A DNA stretch of 64,000 bases from Leisingera coralii (GTDB lineage: Bacteria > Pseudomonadota > Alphaproteobacteria > Rhodobacterales > Rhodobacteraceae): positions 124,001 through 188,000 of the forward strand of contig NZ_JBHUPT010000034.1 in NCBI RefSeq assembly GCF_049056525.1, in the 5' to 3' direction. The translations under genes and the position numbers were made by a program. Shown one piece after another: positions 37,422-46,577 of this stretch; positions within the stretch are counted from its first letter, which is position 1, and each line of letters begins with the position of its first letter. The notes beneath the pieces were generated by a model. The model saw only the letters and a program-made list of their open reading frames with translations. It was not told the DNA's origin and did no database searches.

Positions 37422-38594
37422 ATGACCCCCGCCGCCCGCCTGCAGGCGGCCATTGAAATCCTCGACCAGATATTGGACGGGGAACCGGCGGAAAAGGCGC
37501 TGACCTCCTGGGGACGCCGCAGCCGCTTTGCCGGCTCCAAGGACCGCGCCGCCGTGCGAGATCATGTGTTCGACGCGGTGCGCTGCCTGCGCTCGCACGC
37601 GGCTCTGGGCGGCGCCCGCAGCGGGCGGGGGCTGATCCTGGGTGCCTTGCGGGAAGCCGGGCAGGACCCGGACGAAGTCTTTACCGGTCAGGGCCATGCC
37701 CCCGCGCCGCTGAGCGAGGCGGAACGCCAGGTTCTGCCGCCGCCAGAAGGGGCCGAGGCGCTGGATATTCCCGATTGGCTGTGGCCCGAGTTCAGTGACA
37801 GTCTAGGACAGAATGCCGAAACCGCCGCGCAGGCCTTGCGCAGCCGCGCACCAGTGCATCTGCGGGTGAACGCGGGCCGGGGCACATTGCAGCAGGCACA
37901 GGACGCTCTGGCCGCCGAGGGGATAGCCACCCAGCCGCACCCCGCGGCTTCAACCGCGCTGGAAGTTACTGATGGTGCACGCAAGCTGCGCAATGCCAAG
38001 GCCTATCTGGACGGTCTTGTTGAGCTGCAGGACGCGGCCAGCCAGGCGGTGGTAGAACAGCTGCCGCTGCAAGATGGCATGTCCGTCCTCGATTATTGCG
38101 CCGGAGGCGGCGGCAAGAGTCTCGCGATGGCGGCCCGCGCCCGGATCCGCCTGCACGCCCATGACGCCGATCCCAAGCGGATGAAAGACCTGCCGGAGCG
38201 CGCCGCGCGGGCAGGCGCCCGAGTGACACTTCTTTCCCCCGCGAATGCCGACCAGTCGGGGCCCTTTGACCTTGTGCTGTGTGATGTGCCTTGTTCCGGC
38301 TCTGGATCCTGGCGGCGGGCACCGGAAGGGAAGTGGCGTCTGACCCGCGGCGCGCTGAATGCATTGCGGCAGACCCAGTCGGAAATATTGCGCAGAGCCG
38401 CGGTGCTGACAGCCCCTGGGGGCACTTTGGCCTATGCGACATGTTCCATGCTGCAGGGCGAGAACTCGGCGCAAGTTCAGAGCTTTATTCAAGAGTATCC
38501 GGAGTGGTCCCTGGCAGCGGAGCAGAGCTGGCAGGTCCAGGATGGCACCGATGGTTTCTATGTTGCCGTGTTGACGCGCGCAAAGGCCGGTTGA
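37422..38594 (+). CDS. RsmB/NOP-family RNA (cytosine-5) methyltransferase
   Basis: A 390-residue protein with a helical N-terminal region (residues 1-120) and a Rossmann methyltransferase core. The SAM site is LDYCAGGGGKSLAMAA near residue 225. The two cysteines of the m5C mechanism are in CDVPCSGSGSWRR near 290 and LAYATCSML near 340. It would methylate cytosine C5 in rRNA or tRNA; RsmB-like 16S C967 modification is possible but not certain. It lies just after guaB and before cckA. Confidence 0.87.
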   Translation: MTPAARLQAAIEILDQILDGEPAEKALTSWGRRSRFAGSKDRAAVRDHVFDAVRCLRSHAALGGARSGRGLILGALREAGQDPDEVFTGQGHAPAPLSEAERQVLPPPEGAEALDIPDWLWPEFSDSLGQNAETAAQALRSRAPVHLRVNAGRGTLQQAQDALAAEGIATQPHPAASTALEVTDGARKLRNAKAYLDGLVELQDAASQAVVEQLPLQDGMSVLDYCAGGGGKSLAMAARARIRLHAHDADPKRMKDLPERAARAGARVTLLSPANADQSGPFDLVLCDVPCSGSGSWRRAPEGKWRLTRGALNALRQTQSEILRRAAVLTAPGGTLAYATCSMLQGENSAQVQSFIQEYPEWSLAAEQSWQVQDGTDGFYVAVLTRAKAG

Positions 38595-38626
38595 TAGGGT
38601 CGCGGCCGGGAAACCTTCAGTTATCA

Positions 38627-38641
38627 TTAACGTGGTTTTAA
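38627..38641 (+). promoter_or_regulatory. CtrA-type box TTAA-N7-TTAA upstream of cckA
   Basis: TTAA (38627-38630), seven bases, TTAA (38638-38641): an exact match to the CtrA binding pattern known from Caulobacter and other alphaproteobacteria. It ends 49 bp before the chosen cckA start and sits where a -35 element would lie, with GTTATG (38655-38660) as a possible -10. Confidence 0.7.
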
Positions 38642-38690
38642 CCTAAACCGCCGCGTTATGGCGTCACCAAGCACTGACCATGGAGCCGTA

Positions 38691-41006
38691 ATGTCCGGTC
38701 GCCAAGAGACTTCCGTTCCGGAACTGCGCGTTTATGCGCCTGAACACGCCAGGCTGGCCGCGACGCTGCTGCTGGCCTTGATGCTGATGTTCGGACCCTG
38801 GCTGTTTCCGATGCCCGACTGGATGAGCCGCGGGTTCATCATGGTGGGGCTGACGCTGACGGCGGTGGCGGTGCTGATGGTGGCGCAGACCCGGATGCGG
38901 CTGAACGCGCGGGCAATGGCGGCGGAACTGCTGACCGGTTTCATCGAAAAAGATGCAACACCCAGCTTTGTCACCGACGATGACGGGGTAATCCATGCCT
39001 GCAACGGCGCCGCGGTAAAGCGGTTCCAGGACGCCAGCCGTGACACGCTGGCGGGCACTTTGCGCTCGATCCTGGCGAACCCCTCCGCTGTTCTGTACCG
39101 GCTGCAGTGCCGCGCTCGCGTCGATGGCGCCGCGCGCGAGGATATCGTGACCCGGCGCGGCCACGTGCGGCTGGCCGTGCACCAGATGAATGGCGGCAGC
39201 TTCCTGTGGCGGGTTGAGGATATTCTGGACCGCGGCGGAAATGGCCGCGGGGCAGAGTCGATGCCGGTACCGATGATCACCGTGGGCCGCACCGGTGCGG
39301 TTCTGTTCATGAACGAGGCCGCCCGCAGCCTGATTGGCGAAAGGGTGAAGTCCACTGATCGCCTGTTTACCGCGCTGCCGGTTTTGCCGGGGCGGATCAA
39401 CACGCTCAGCACCAAGAACGGCCCTGTGCAGGTTCTGGTCAGGGAAAACAACCGCAACCAGGGCCGCAGCGAGCTGTTCCTGATGGAAGTGGACGAAAGC
39501 GGGCTCGACGCGGCGCAGGCCGGGCTGGAGGCCTTGCCGGTGCCCTTCCTCAAGGTTGCGCCCACCGGTGAGATCCTGACCACCAACCGGATGGCCCTGC
39601 GCCTGCTGGGCGTGGAAAGCTGCGCCAACCTGAAACTCGGTCAGCTGATGGAAGGTCTTGGCCGCCCGATGTCCGACTGGCTGCGCGACACCGCAGACGG
39701 GCTGGCCCCCAACAAATCCGAGTTCCTGCGCCTGTCGCGCTCGGACAAGGAGGTCTTTGTCCAGGTCACCCTGACCCGCGTGGTCGAGGAGGGCACCCCG
39801 GTGCTGATCGCGGTTCTGAACGACGCGACTGAACTGAAGACGCTGGAGGCGCAATTTGTGCAAAGCCAGAAGATGCAGGCGATCGGTCAGCTGGCGGGCG
39901 GGGTTGCGCATGACTTCAACAACCTGCTGACGGCGATTTCCGGCCATTGCGACCTGCTGCTGCTGCGGCACGATCAGGGCGATCAGGATTATGGCGATCT
40001 GATCCAGATCCATGAGAATGCCAACCGGGCGGCCTCGCTGGTCAGCCAGCTGCTGGCGTTCTCGCGCAAGCAGACGCTGCAGCCAGAGATCCTGGACGTG
40101 CGTGACACGCTGTCGGATCTGACCCACCTGCTCAACCGCCTGGTGGGCGAGAAGGTCACCCTGACTCTCAGCCACGACCCGGTGATGAAATCAATCCGCG
40201 CCGACAAGCGGCAGCTGGAGCAGGTGCTGATGAACCTGGTGGTGAACGCGCGCGATGCGATGCCGCAGGGCGGCGAAATCCGCGTCGAGACCGAAGTCCT
40301 CTCTCTGGACAAGCCGCTGGAGCGGGACCGGGCCACCGTGCCTGCCGGCGATTGGGTGACGGTGAAGGTCTCCGACGAAGGCGTCGGGATTGCGCCGGAC
40401 AAGCTGCAGAAGGTGTTCGAACCTTTCTACACCACCAAGCGCACGGGCGAGGGCACCGGCCTGGGCCTGTCCACGGCCTATGGCATCATCAAACAGACCG
40501 GCGGCTATATCTTTGTCGACTCGGTCAAGGGTCACGGCACCCAGTTCACGCTGTTCTTCCCGGTCTTCAAGCAGCAGGCCGACGCGCTGGCCGCGGAGAA
40601 GACCGCCGAGGCTGAGGACAAGACCGCAGCCAATCAACATGGCGAGGGTGTGGTTCTGCTGGTCGAGGATGAGGCGCCTGTGCGGGCCTTTGCCTCCCGC
40701 GCGCTGCGGATGCGCGGCTACACAGTCCTGGAGGCGGAATCAGCCGAAGATGCGCTGCGCACTCTGGAAGATCCGGGCCTGACGGTGGATGTCTTTGTCA
40801 CCGACGTGGTGATGCCCGGCATGGATGGCCCCAGCTGGGTGCGTGAAGCTCTGAAGGAACGGCCGGATACCCGTGTGGTCTTTGTGTCCGGCTACGCCGA
40901 AGGCGCCTTTGGCGAGGCGGATCCGGAGGTGCCGAACTCGGTGTTCCTGCCCAAGCCTTTCTCGCTGAACCAGCTGACCGAGACGGTGCACGCCCAGTTG
41001 CATTGA
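38691..41006 (+). CDS. cckA: Hybrid histidine kinase CckA
   Basis: A 771-residue sensor: two membrane helices (about residues 20-70), two PAS-like domains, then a kinase core with the phosphorylated His in LAGGVAHDFNNLLTAISGH near residue 404. The ATP site is DEGVGIAPDKLQKVFEPFY and GEGTGLGLSTAYGIIKQTGG. The receiver domain at the C terminus has Asp in VTDVVMPGMDG. CckA phosphorylates and dephosphorylates CtrA through ChpT; in Rhodobacterales this controls motility and gene transfer agents. The start at 38691 has GGAG (38682-38685); an ATG at 38658 would overlap the predicted promoter. Confidence 0.93.
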   Translation: MSGRQETSVPELRVYAPEHARLAATLLLALMLMFGPWLFPMPDWMSRGFIMVGLTLTAVAVLMVAQTRMRLNARAMAAELLTGFIEKDATPSFVTDDDGVIHACNGAAVKRFQDASRDTLAGTLRSILANPSAVLYRLQCRARVDGAAREDIVTRRGHVRLAVHQMNGGSFLWRVEDILDRGGNGRGAESMPVPMITVGRTGAVLFMNEAARSLIGERVKSTDRLFTALPVLPGRINTLSTKNGPVQVLVRENNRNQGRSELFLMEVDESGLDAAQAGLEALPVPFLKVAPTGEILTTNRMALRLLGVESCANLKLGQLMEGLGRPMSDWLRDTADGLAPNKSEFLRLSRSDKEVFVQVTLTRVVEEGTPVLIAVLNDATELKTLEAQFVQSQKMQAIGQLAGGVAHDFNNLLTAISGHCDLLLLRHDQGDQDYGDLIQIHENANRAASLVSQLLAFSRKQTLQPEILDVRDTLSDLTHLLNRLVGEKVTLTLSHDPVMKSIRADKRQLEQVLMNLVVNARDAMPQGGEIRVETEVLSLDKPLERDRATVPAGDWVTVKVSDEGVGIAPDKLQKVFEPFYTTKRTGEGTGLGLSTAYGIIKQTGGYIFVDSVKGHGTQFTLFFPVFKQQADALAAEKTAEAEDKTAANQHGEGVVLLVEDEAPVRAFASRALRMRGYTVLEAESAEDALRTLEDPGLTVDVFVTDVVMPGMDGPSWVREALKERPDTRVVFVSGYAEGAFGEADPEVPNSVFLPKPFSLNQLTETVHAQLH

Positions 41007-41028
41007 CGCCTGAAGAACTGCGCAAGGA

Positions 41029-41054
41029 AAAAGCCGCCGGACCCGGCGGCTTTT
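41029..41054. terminator. Bidirectional terminator between cckA and sulfotransferase
   Basis: AAAAGCCGCCGG (41029-41040) pairs with CCGGCGGCTTTT (41043-41054) with a tight GACC loop, giving a T tail on both strands. It lies 22 bp after cckA and just before the stop of the convergent gene. Confidence 0.9.
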
Positions 41055-41059
41055 CTGTG

Positions 41060-41659
41060 TCAGCGGACCGGGATCGACTCGTAAAGCTCGAACTCCGCCG
41101 CCCGTTTGCGCCGCAGGCGGGCCTTGGCCTCCGGGCTCAGCGGCAGGTCCGCCGCCGGGCTCACGTTCTTGCGCTCCAAGAGCAGTTCCGTGTCCAGGCG
41201 CTGTTCCAGAAACGTTTTCAGCGCATCCTGGTCCTCGTAGCGGAACAGATGGCTGACCTTGCAGCCGTTCGGTTGCGCTTCCAGGAACTTTGCCTGGCTG
41301 CCGACATTGGCAAAGGCGGGCGGCTTGCCCTTGCAATAGCCATGCAGGAAGTCTTCGAAACTGACATCCTTGGTCGAGTTCGGCTTGCCGTCCAGCGCGG
41401 GCCGCTGCCGGTAGCGGTACCAGCTGCCGAGCCAGCTGACTGGCTCCCGCATCACCGCTGCAATCTCCAGTTCGGCGCCGCAGACCTTTTCGAACATCGG
41501 CCGGATCCACCGGTTGTAGCGGTAGAGCGGTGCGTGCTTCAGCTCCGGCGGGTCGGAGATCACCAGGTCCGCCCGGTTGCGCAATGCGGCCTGAAACGCG
41601 GTGGTGCCGGTCTTGGGAACGGACAGAAGCGCCAGCCGTTCCTTGAAAAATATCATCAT
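41060..41659 (-). CDS. Sulfotransferase family protein
   Basis: A 199-residue protein with the 5'-phosphosulfate loop SVPKTGTTAFQAAL near residue 12 and a 3'-phosphate-type segment MREPVSWLGSWYRYR near residue 70, the PAPS-binding parts of sulfotransferases. The acceptor is unknown; family members in Roseobacters are usually thought to modify surface polysaccharide or lipids. The start at 41659 (tandem ATGs) puts the PAPS loop where it normally lies. An ATG at 41719 would add 20 residues and cover a cluster of TTAAC motifs. It is divergent from recA. Confidence 0.8.
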   Translation of the reverse strand: MMIFFKERLALLSVPKTGTTAFQAALRNRADLVISDPPELKHAPLYRYNRWIRPMFEKVCGAELEIAAVMREPVSWLGSWYRYRQRPALDGKPNSTKDVSFEDFLHGYCKGKPPAFANVGSQAKFLEAQPNGCKVSHLFRYEDQDALKTFLEQRLDTELLLERKNVSPAADLPLSPEAKARLRRKRAAEFELYESIPVR

Positions 41660-41663
41660 TCCG

Positions 41664-41717
41664 TTAACTGCCCGGTAAAAATTCTTGCGCGGCCTTAACC
41701 ATAAACCACTCTTTAAC
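41664..41717 (-). promoter_or_regulatory. Cluster of TTAAC motifs before the sulfotransferase gene
   Basis: Three TTAAC elements in 54 bp: TTAA-N7-GTAA at 41664-41678 (one mismatch from a CtrA box), TTAACCAT at 41695-41702 (a recalled variant CtrA motif), and TTAAC at 41713-41717. They suggest CtrA control of the sulfotransferase gene. Confidence 0.4.
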
Positions 41718-41751
41718 ATCCCGCCCTTGATCTGGGTACATCAGTTTTACC

Positions 41752-41780
41752 TTGCAATGTTCCCTGTTTGATCTCATAAG
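41752..41780 (+). promoter_or_regulatory. Candidate recA promoter
   Basis: TTGCAA (41752-41757) and CATAAG (41775-41780) lie 17 bp apart. The SOS box begins at the next base, so LexA bound there would cover the transcription start. Confidence 0.6.
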
Positions 41781-41795
41781 GAACAAGAGGTGAAC
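41781..41795 (+). promoter_or_regulatory. LexA/SOS box GAAC-N7-GAAC of recA
   Basis: GAAC (41781-41784), seven bases, GAAC (41792-41795). Its reverse complement is GTTC-N7-GTTC, the direct-repeat SOS box of alphaproteobacteria. It lies 57 bp before the recA start. Confidence 0.85.
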
Positions 41796-41851
41796 AAAGC
41801 AGTGATTGCCGCACGCCCCGGTGTGTGACAGATAGAAAGGGACAAGGGACT

Positions 41852-42919
41852 ATGGCGGATCTTTTGACCATGAAAAATAAAGTAAGCGGTGACAAGCAAA
41901 AGGCGCTGGACAGCGCGCTTGCCCAGATTGAGCGGCAGTTCGGCAAGGGCTCCATCATGAAGCTCGGCGATGGCAATGCCATGCAGGAGATCGAGGCGAG
42001 CTCCACCGGCTCTCTGGGCCTGGACATCGCGCTGGGGATCGGCGGCCTGCCGATGGGACGGATCATTGAAATCTACGGCCCGGAAAGCTCGGGCAAGACC
42101 ACGCTGACCCTGCATTGCATTGCAGAACAGCAGAAAAAGGGCGGCGTCTGCGCCTTTGTCGACGCGGAGCACGCGCTGGACCCGCAGTATGCGGCCAAGC
42201 TGGGTGTCGATCTGGATGAACTGCTGATCTCGCAGCCCGACACCGGCGAACAGGCGCTGGAAATCACCGACACGCTGGTGCGCTCTGGCGCGGTCAACAT
42301 GGTGATCGTCGACTCGGTGGCGGCGCTGACGCCCAAGTCCGAACTCGAGGGCGACATGGGTGACAGCAGCGTCGGCGTGCAGGCCCGTCTGATGAGCCAG
42401 GCAATGCGCAAGCTGACCGGCTCCATCAGCCGCTCCAAGTGCATGGTGATCTTCATCAACCAGATCCGCATGAAGATCGGCGTGATGTTCGGCAGCCCCG
42501 AAACCACCACCGGCGGCAACGCGCTGAAATTCTATTCCTCCGTCCGCCTGGACATCCGCCGTATCGGCTCGATCAAGGACCGGGACGAGGTGGTCGGCAA
42601 CTCCACCCGGGTCAAGGTCGTCAAGAACAAGGTGGCGCCGCCGTTCAAGCAGGTGGAATTCGACATCATGTATGGCGAAGGCATCTCCAAGATGGGTGAG
42701 CTTCTGGATCTGGGCGTGGCGGCCGGTGTCGTCAACAAGTCCGGCGCCTGGTTCTCCTACGGGGATGAGCGGATCGGGCAGGGGCGCGAGAACGCCAAGG
42801 TCTTCCTTCGGGAAAACCCCTCCATCGCCTATGACATTGAGGACAAGATCCGCGCCGCGCACGGGCTGGAATTCGAACGCCCGGACCTGGATGATGCGGA
42901 CGATATCCTTGAGGCTTAA
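41852..42919 (+). CDS. recA: Recombinase RecA
   Basis: A 355-residue recombinase. The Walker A motif GPESSGKTT lies near residue 70, the catalytic Glu region VDAEHALD near 100, Walker B VIVDSVAALTP near 145, loop L2 with GGNALKFYSS near 215, and an acidic C terminus (DLDDADDILEA). It forms the strand-exchange filament and triggers LexA self-cleavage. The ATG at 41852 (MADLLTMKNK) follows AAGGGA closely; the in-frame ATG at 41825 is unlikely. The promoter carries an SOS box. Confidence 0.97.
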   Translation: MADLLTMKNKVSGDKQKALDSALAQIERQFGKGSIMKLGDGNAMQEIEASSTGSLGLDIALGIGGLPMGRIIEIYGPESSGKTTLTLHCIAEQQKKGGVCAFVDAEHALDPQYAAKLGVDLDELLISQPDTGEQALEITDTLVRSGAVNMVIVDSVAALTPKSELEGDMGDSSVGVQARLMSQAMRKLTGSISRSKCMVIFINQIRMKIGVMFGSPETTTGGNALKFYSSVRLDIRRIGSIKDRDEVVGNSTRVKVVKNKVAPPFKQVEFDIMYGEGISKMGELLDLGVAAGVVNKSGAWFSYGDERIGQGRENAKVFLRENPSIAYDIEDKIRAAHGLEFERPDLDDADDILEA

Positions 42920-42960
42920 ACGCCGGATAATCTGATCAAATCACAAGAACAGGAGGGCGT

Positions 42961-42981
42961 GGCGCAGGCTGCGCCCTTTTT
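42961..42981 (+). terminator. Terminator of recA
   Basis: GGCGCA (42961-42966) pairs with TGCGCC (42970-42975) and is followed by CTTTTT. It lies 41 bp after the recA stop. The rest of the 157-bp gap to alaS shows no gene. Confidence 0.8.
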
Positions 42982-43076
42982 CGTCGCCAAGCGCCGCTTC
43001 CCGCTGTGGACAGTGCCCCGGCAGGGCGGTAAACCTGCCCGGAACGCTTGTTTTAAGCCCGCAAGAGATCCCGCAT

Positions 43077-45728
43077 ATGCCGACGCTCAACGATATCCGC
43101 TCAACCTTTCTGAACTACTTTGCCAAACAGGGGCATGAGGTCGTCGAATCCAGCCCGCTGGTGCCGCGCAATGACCCCACCCTGATGTTCACCAACTCGG
43201 GCATGGTGCAGTTCAAGAACTGTTTCACCGGCGTGGAGACCCGCGACTACAAACGCGCGACCACCTCGCAGAAATGCGTCCGCGCCGGCGGCAAGCATAA
43301 CGACCTCGACAATGTCGGCTACACCGCGCGCCACCACACGTTTTTCGAGATGCTCGGAAACTTCTCCTTTGGCGATTACTTCAAGGAAGAGGCGATCCCC
43401 TTTGCCTGGGAGCTGATCACCAAGGAATTCGATATTTCGAAGGACCGGCTTTACACCACGGTCTATCACACCGACGACGAAGCCTTTGAAATCTGGAAGA
43501 AGATGGGCGTGCCGGAAGACCGGATCATCCGGATCGCCACCTCTGACAACTTCTGGCAGATGGGTGATACCGGCCCCTGCGGGCCCTGCACCGAGATTTT
43601 CTATGACCACGGCGACCACATCTGGGGCGGCCCTCCGGGCTCGCCGGAGGAAGACGGCGACCGGTTTATCGAGATCTGGAACCTCGTCTTCATGCAAAAC
43701 GAGAAGTTCGCGGACGGCACCATGGTCGATCTGGACATGCAGTCCATCGACACCGGCATGGGGCTGGAGCGGATTGCGGCGCTGCTGCAGGGCACCCATG
43801 ACAACTACGAAACCGATCTGTTCAAAGCGCTGATCGAAGCTTCCGCGAATGTGACGAACACCGACCCGTTCGGCGATCAGAACGTGCATCACCGGGTGAT
43901 CGCCGATCACCTGCGCTCCTGCTCCTTCCTGATTGCCGAGGGCGTGCTGCCCTCGAACGAAGGCCGCGGCTACGTTCTGCGCCGGATCATGCGCCGCGCG
44001 ATGCGCCATGCCTCGCTGCTGGGCGCCACCGATCCGGTCATGCACAAGCTGGTGCCCGCGCTGGTTCAGAAGATGGGCGCGGCCTATCCGGAACTCGGCC
44101 AGGGCCAGGCGCTGATCGAGGAGACCTTTGAGCAGGAAGAAACCCGTTTCCTCAAGACCCTGGACCGCGGCCTTAAACTGCTGGACGAAGCCTCTGCCGG
44201 TCTGGGCAAGGGTGACGTGCTGCCGGGTGAGACCGCGTTCAAGCTGTATGACACCTATGGCTTCCCCCTCGACCTGACCCAGGATGCCCTGCGCGCCAAG
44301 GAGATCGAGGTCGACACCGACGGCTTCGACGCCGCCATGAAGGCGCAGAAGGAGCAGTCCCGTGCCGGCGGTATCGGTTTGGGTGAAGCGGCGGACGTGA
44401 AGGTCTATTTCGACATTGTCGACGCTGCAGGCACCACTGACTTCCTGGGCTACGAAACCGAGAAGGCCGAGGGCCAGATTGTGGCCATCGTCAAGGACGG
44501 CGCGCAGCTGCAATCTGCGGCCAAGGGCGACACGGTTCAGATCATCCTGAACCAGACCCCGTTCTATGGTGAAAGCGGCGGTCAGGTTGGTGACACCGGC
44601 GTGCTGACCGTCGAAGGCGGCGCAGCCCGCATCATCGACACCAAGAAGGTTGAAGGCCTGTTCCTGCACATCGCCGAAGTCACCGAGGGCAAGATTGCCG
44701 TCGGCCAGGGCGCGGCGATGGAAGTGGATCATGACCGCCGCAGCAAGATCCGGGCCAACCACTCGGCAACCCACCTGCTGCACGAAGCCCTGCGCAACGC
44801 GCTGGGTGAGCATGTGGCGCAGAAGGGCTCGCTGAACGCCGCTGACCGCCTTCGCTTCGACTTCAGCCACAATAAGGCGATGAGTGCTGACGAACTGAAG
44901 AAGGTCGGTGCCGAGGTCAATGATTTCATCCGCCAGAACACGCCTGTGTCGACCCGGATCATGACTCCGGATGATGCGCGCGAACTGGGCGCCCAGGCCC
45001 TGTTCGGCGAGAAATACGGTGAGGAAGTGCGCGTTGTCTCCATGGGGCGCGCTCCGACCGGCAAGGGCCATGACGGCGATACCTACTCGATCGAACTGTG
45101 CGGTGGTACCCATGTGAAGCAGACTGGCGACATCGGCACTTTTGTGATCCTGGGCGACAGCGCGTCCTCTGCCGGCGTGCGCCGGATCGAGGCATTGACC
45201 GGTGCGGCGGCGGTTGAGCATCTGGAGCGGGAAGCGGGCCGTATGGCGGATATCGCGGCGGCGCTGAAGGCGCAGCCTGCGGATGTCATGGACCGTCTCA
45301 AGGCGATGATGGATGAGCGCAAGGCGCTGCAGAATGAGATCTCCAATCTCAAGCAGCAGGTCGCGATGGGCGGCGGTTCCGGCGGCGGCGCCGAGGCCAA
45401 GGAAATCAACGGCAAGAAATTCCTGGCGCAGGCGCTGCAGGGCGTGTCCGGCAAGGACCTGCGCGGCCTCATCGACAAGCACAAGCAGAACATCGGCTCT
45501 GGTGTGATCCTGCTGATCGCCGAGGAGGACGGCAAGGTGGCCGTGGCCGCTGGCGTGACCGATGATCTGACCGGCGATATCTCTGCCGTGGATGTGCTGA
45601 AAGCAGCAGTTCCTGCCGTGGGCGGCAAGGGCGGCGGCGGCCGACCGGACATGGCCCAGGGCGGCGGCAAGGACTTCTCCGGCGCCGAGGAGGCGATCAA
45701 GGCCGCAGAGGCCGTTCTGGCAGGCTGA
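43077..45728 (+). CDS. alaS: Alanyl-tRNA synthetase
   Basis: An 883-residue class II synthetase of full length. The aminoacylation core starts at residue 1 with class II motif 1 and RHHTFFEMLGNFSFGDYFKE near residue 82. The editing domain has the zinc ligands SATHLLHEAL (His-x3-His) near residue 562 and CGGTHVKQTG near 675. A coiled coil and the C-Ala domain (LLIAEEDGKVAVAAGVTDDL) end the protein. It charges tRNA-Ala and clears misacylated Ser and Gly. Confidence 0.97.
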   Translation: MPTLNDIRSTFLNYFAKQGHEVVESSPLVPRNDPTLMFTNSGMVQFKNCFTGVETRDYKRATTSQKCVRAGGKHNDLDNVGYTARHHTFFEMLGNFSFGDYFKEEAIPFAWELITKEFDISKDRLYTTVYHTDDEAFEIWKKMGVPEDRIIRIATSDNFWQMGDTGPCGPCTEIFYDHGDHIWGGPPGSPEEDGDRFIEIWNLVFMQNEKFADGTMVDLDMQSIDTGMGLERIAALLQGTHDNYETDLFKALIEASANVTNTDPFGDQNVHHRVIADHLRSCSFLIAEGVLPSNEGRGYVLRRIMRRAMRHASLLGATDPVMHKLVPALVQKMGAAYPELGQGQALIEETFEQEETRFLKTLDRGLKLLDEASAGLGKGDVLPGETAFKLYDTYGFPLDLTQDALRAKEIEVDTDGFDAAMKAQKEQSRAGGIGLGEAADVKVYFDIVDAAGTTDFLGYETEKAEGQIVAIVKDGAQLQSAAKGDTVQIILNQTPFYGESGGQVGDTGVLTVEGGAARIIDTKKVEGLFLHIAEVTEGKIAVGQGAAMEVDHDRRSKIRANHSATHLLHEALRNALGEHVAQKGSLNAADRLRFDFSHNKAMSADELKKVGAEVNDFIRQNTPVSTRIMTPDDARELGAQALFGEKYGEEVRVVSMGRAPTGKGHDGDTYSIELCGGTHVKQTGDIGTFVILGDSASSAGVRRIEALTGAAAVEHLEREAGRMADIAAALKAQPADVMDRLKAMMDERKALQNEISNLKQQVAMGGGSGGGAEAKEINGKKFLAQALQGVSGKDLRGLIDKHKQNIGSGVILLIAEEDGKVAVAAGVTDDLTGDISAVDVLKAAVPAVGGKGGGGRPDMAQGGGKDFSGAEEAIKAAEAVLAG

Positions 45729-45807
45729 CCATTTGGTCAAAAAAACACTTGGTCTTTCCGGCAAACTGCCTAAGCTGCCGGGAAGATCATAAACTTGGGA
45801 GGCTCCG

Positions 45808-46095
45808 ATGCCCGCGCTCTGGATTGCACATGTGACCGTCACCGACGCCGATGCCTACGGTAAGTATGCCGAACTGGCAGGCCCGGCCATCGCCAAGCAC
45901 GGAGGGGAGTTCATCGCCCGCGGCGGCCGGTTCGTGCAACTGGAAGGCAAGGAGCGTCCGCGCAATGTGGTCGCCAGGTTCCCGAGCGTAGAAGCCGCGG
46001 TCGACTGCTATCACAGCCCGGAATACCAGGAAGCGCTGGACCACGCGCGCGGTGCCTCCGAGCGTGAGCTGATGGTGGTGGAAACCTCCGAGTAA
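45808..46095 (+). CDS. DUF1330 domain protein
   Basis: A 95-residue dimeric alpha-beta barrel protein of the DUF1330 family (WIAHVTVTDADAYGKYAELAGPAI, then EGKERPRNVVARFPSVEAAVDCYHSPEYQ). The function of the family is not established. GGGAGG precedes the ATG at good spacing. Its stop overlaps the ATG of the MOSC gene (TAATG), so the two are coupled. Confidence 0.88.
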   Translation: MPALWIAHVTVTDADAYGKYAELAGPAIAKHGGEFIARGGRFVQLEGKERPRNVVARFPSVEAAVDCYHSPEYQEALDHARGASERELMVVETSE

Positions 46096-46577
46096 TGGTC
46101 ACCGCTTTTGCGGAAATGCTGAAACGCCACGCGGCCCCGGGCCGGGTGGCGTGGGTTGGTTTGCGCCCTGGCCGGCGGGAAGAGGTTCAGGCGGCTGACA
46201 GCGTCGAACTGACGTCCGATGGTCTCGCCGGAGACCACGCCAAGGCAGGCAAACGCGCGGTTACATTGATCCAGGCCGAACATTTGCCTGTCATCGCTGC
46301 GCTTGCGGGATTGCAGGCTGTGCAACCGGACCAGCTGCGGCGCAATCTTGTCATTTCAGGGATCAACCTTGCCGCCTTGCGCAAGGCGAGGCTGCAGATC
46401 GGCAGTGCGGTGCTTCATGTCACTGGCCCGTGTCCGCCATGTTCGCGGATGGAGGAAGTGCTGGGCCACGGCGGCTACAATGCGATGCGCGGGCATGGCG
46501 GCTGGTATGCCGAGGTGCTGCAGCCGGGCAAGGTGGCCTTGGGCGACAGCGTTACGGTTCTGGCACAAACGGAATGA
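46095..46577 (+). CDS. MOSC domain protein
   Basis: A 160-residue single-domain MOSC protein, related to the C-terminal domain of molybdenum cofactor sulfurases. The conserved cysteine is in TGPCPPCSRMEEVLG near residue 117, followed by RGHGGWYAEVLQPG. Stand-alone MOSC proteins such as YiiM reduce N-hydroxylated compounds or carry sulfur for molybdenum enzymes. The exact activity here is unknown. It is coupled to the DUF1330 gene. Confidence 0.85.
   Translation: MVTAFAEMLKRHAAPGRVAWVGLRPGRREEVQAADSVELTSDGLAGDHAKAGKRAVTLIQAEHLPVIAALAGLQAVQPDQLRRNLVISGINLAALRKARLQIGSAVLHVTGPCPPCSRMEEVLGHGGYNAMRGHGGWYAEVLQPGKVALGDSVTVLAQTE

Noticed and set aside
35793..37697. Minus-strand open frame of 634 codons opposite guaB
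   Set aside because: Antisense shadow of guaB with a low-complexity His-, Ala- and Gly-rich translation.
43101..45842. Minus-strand open frame of 913 codons opposite alaS
   Set aside because: alaS is certain on the plus strand; the antisense frame is long only because of high GC at third positions.
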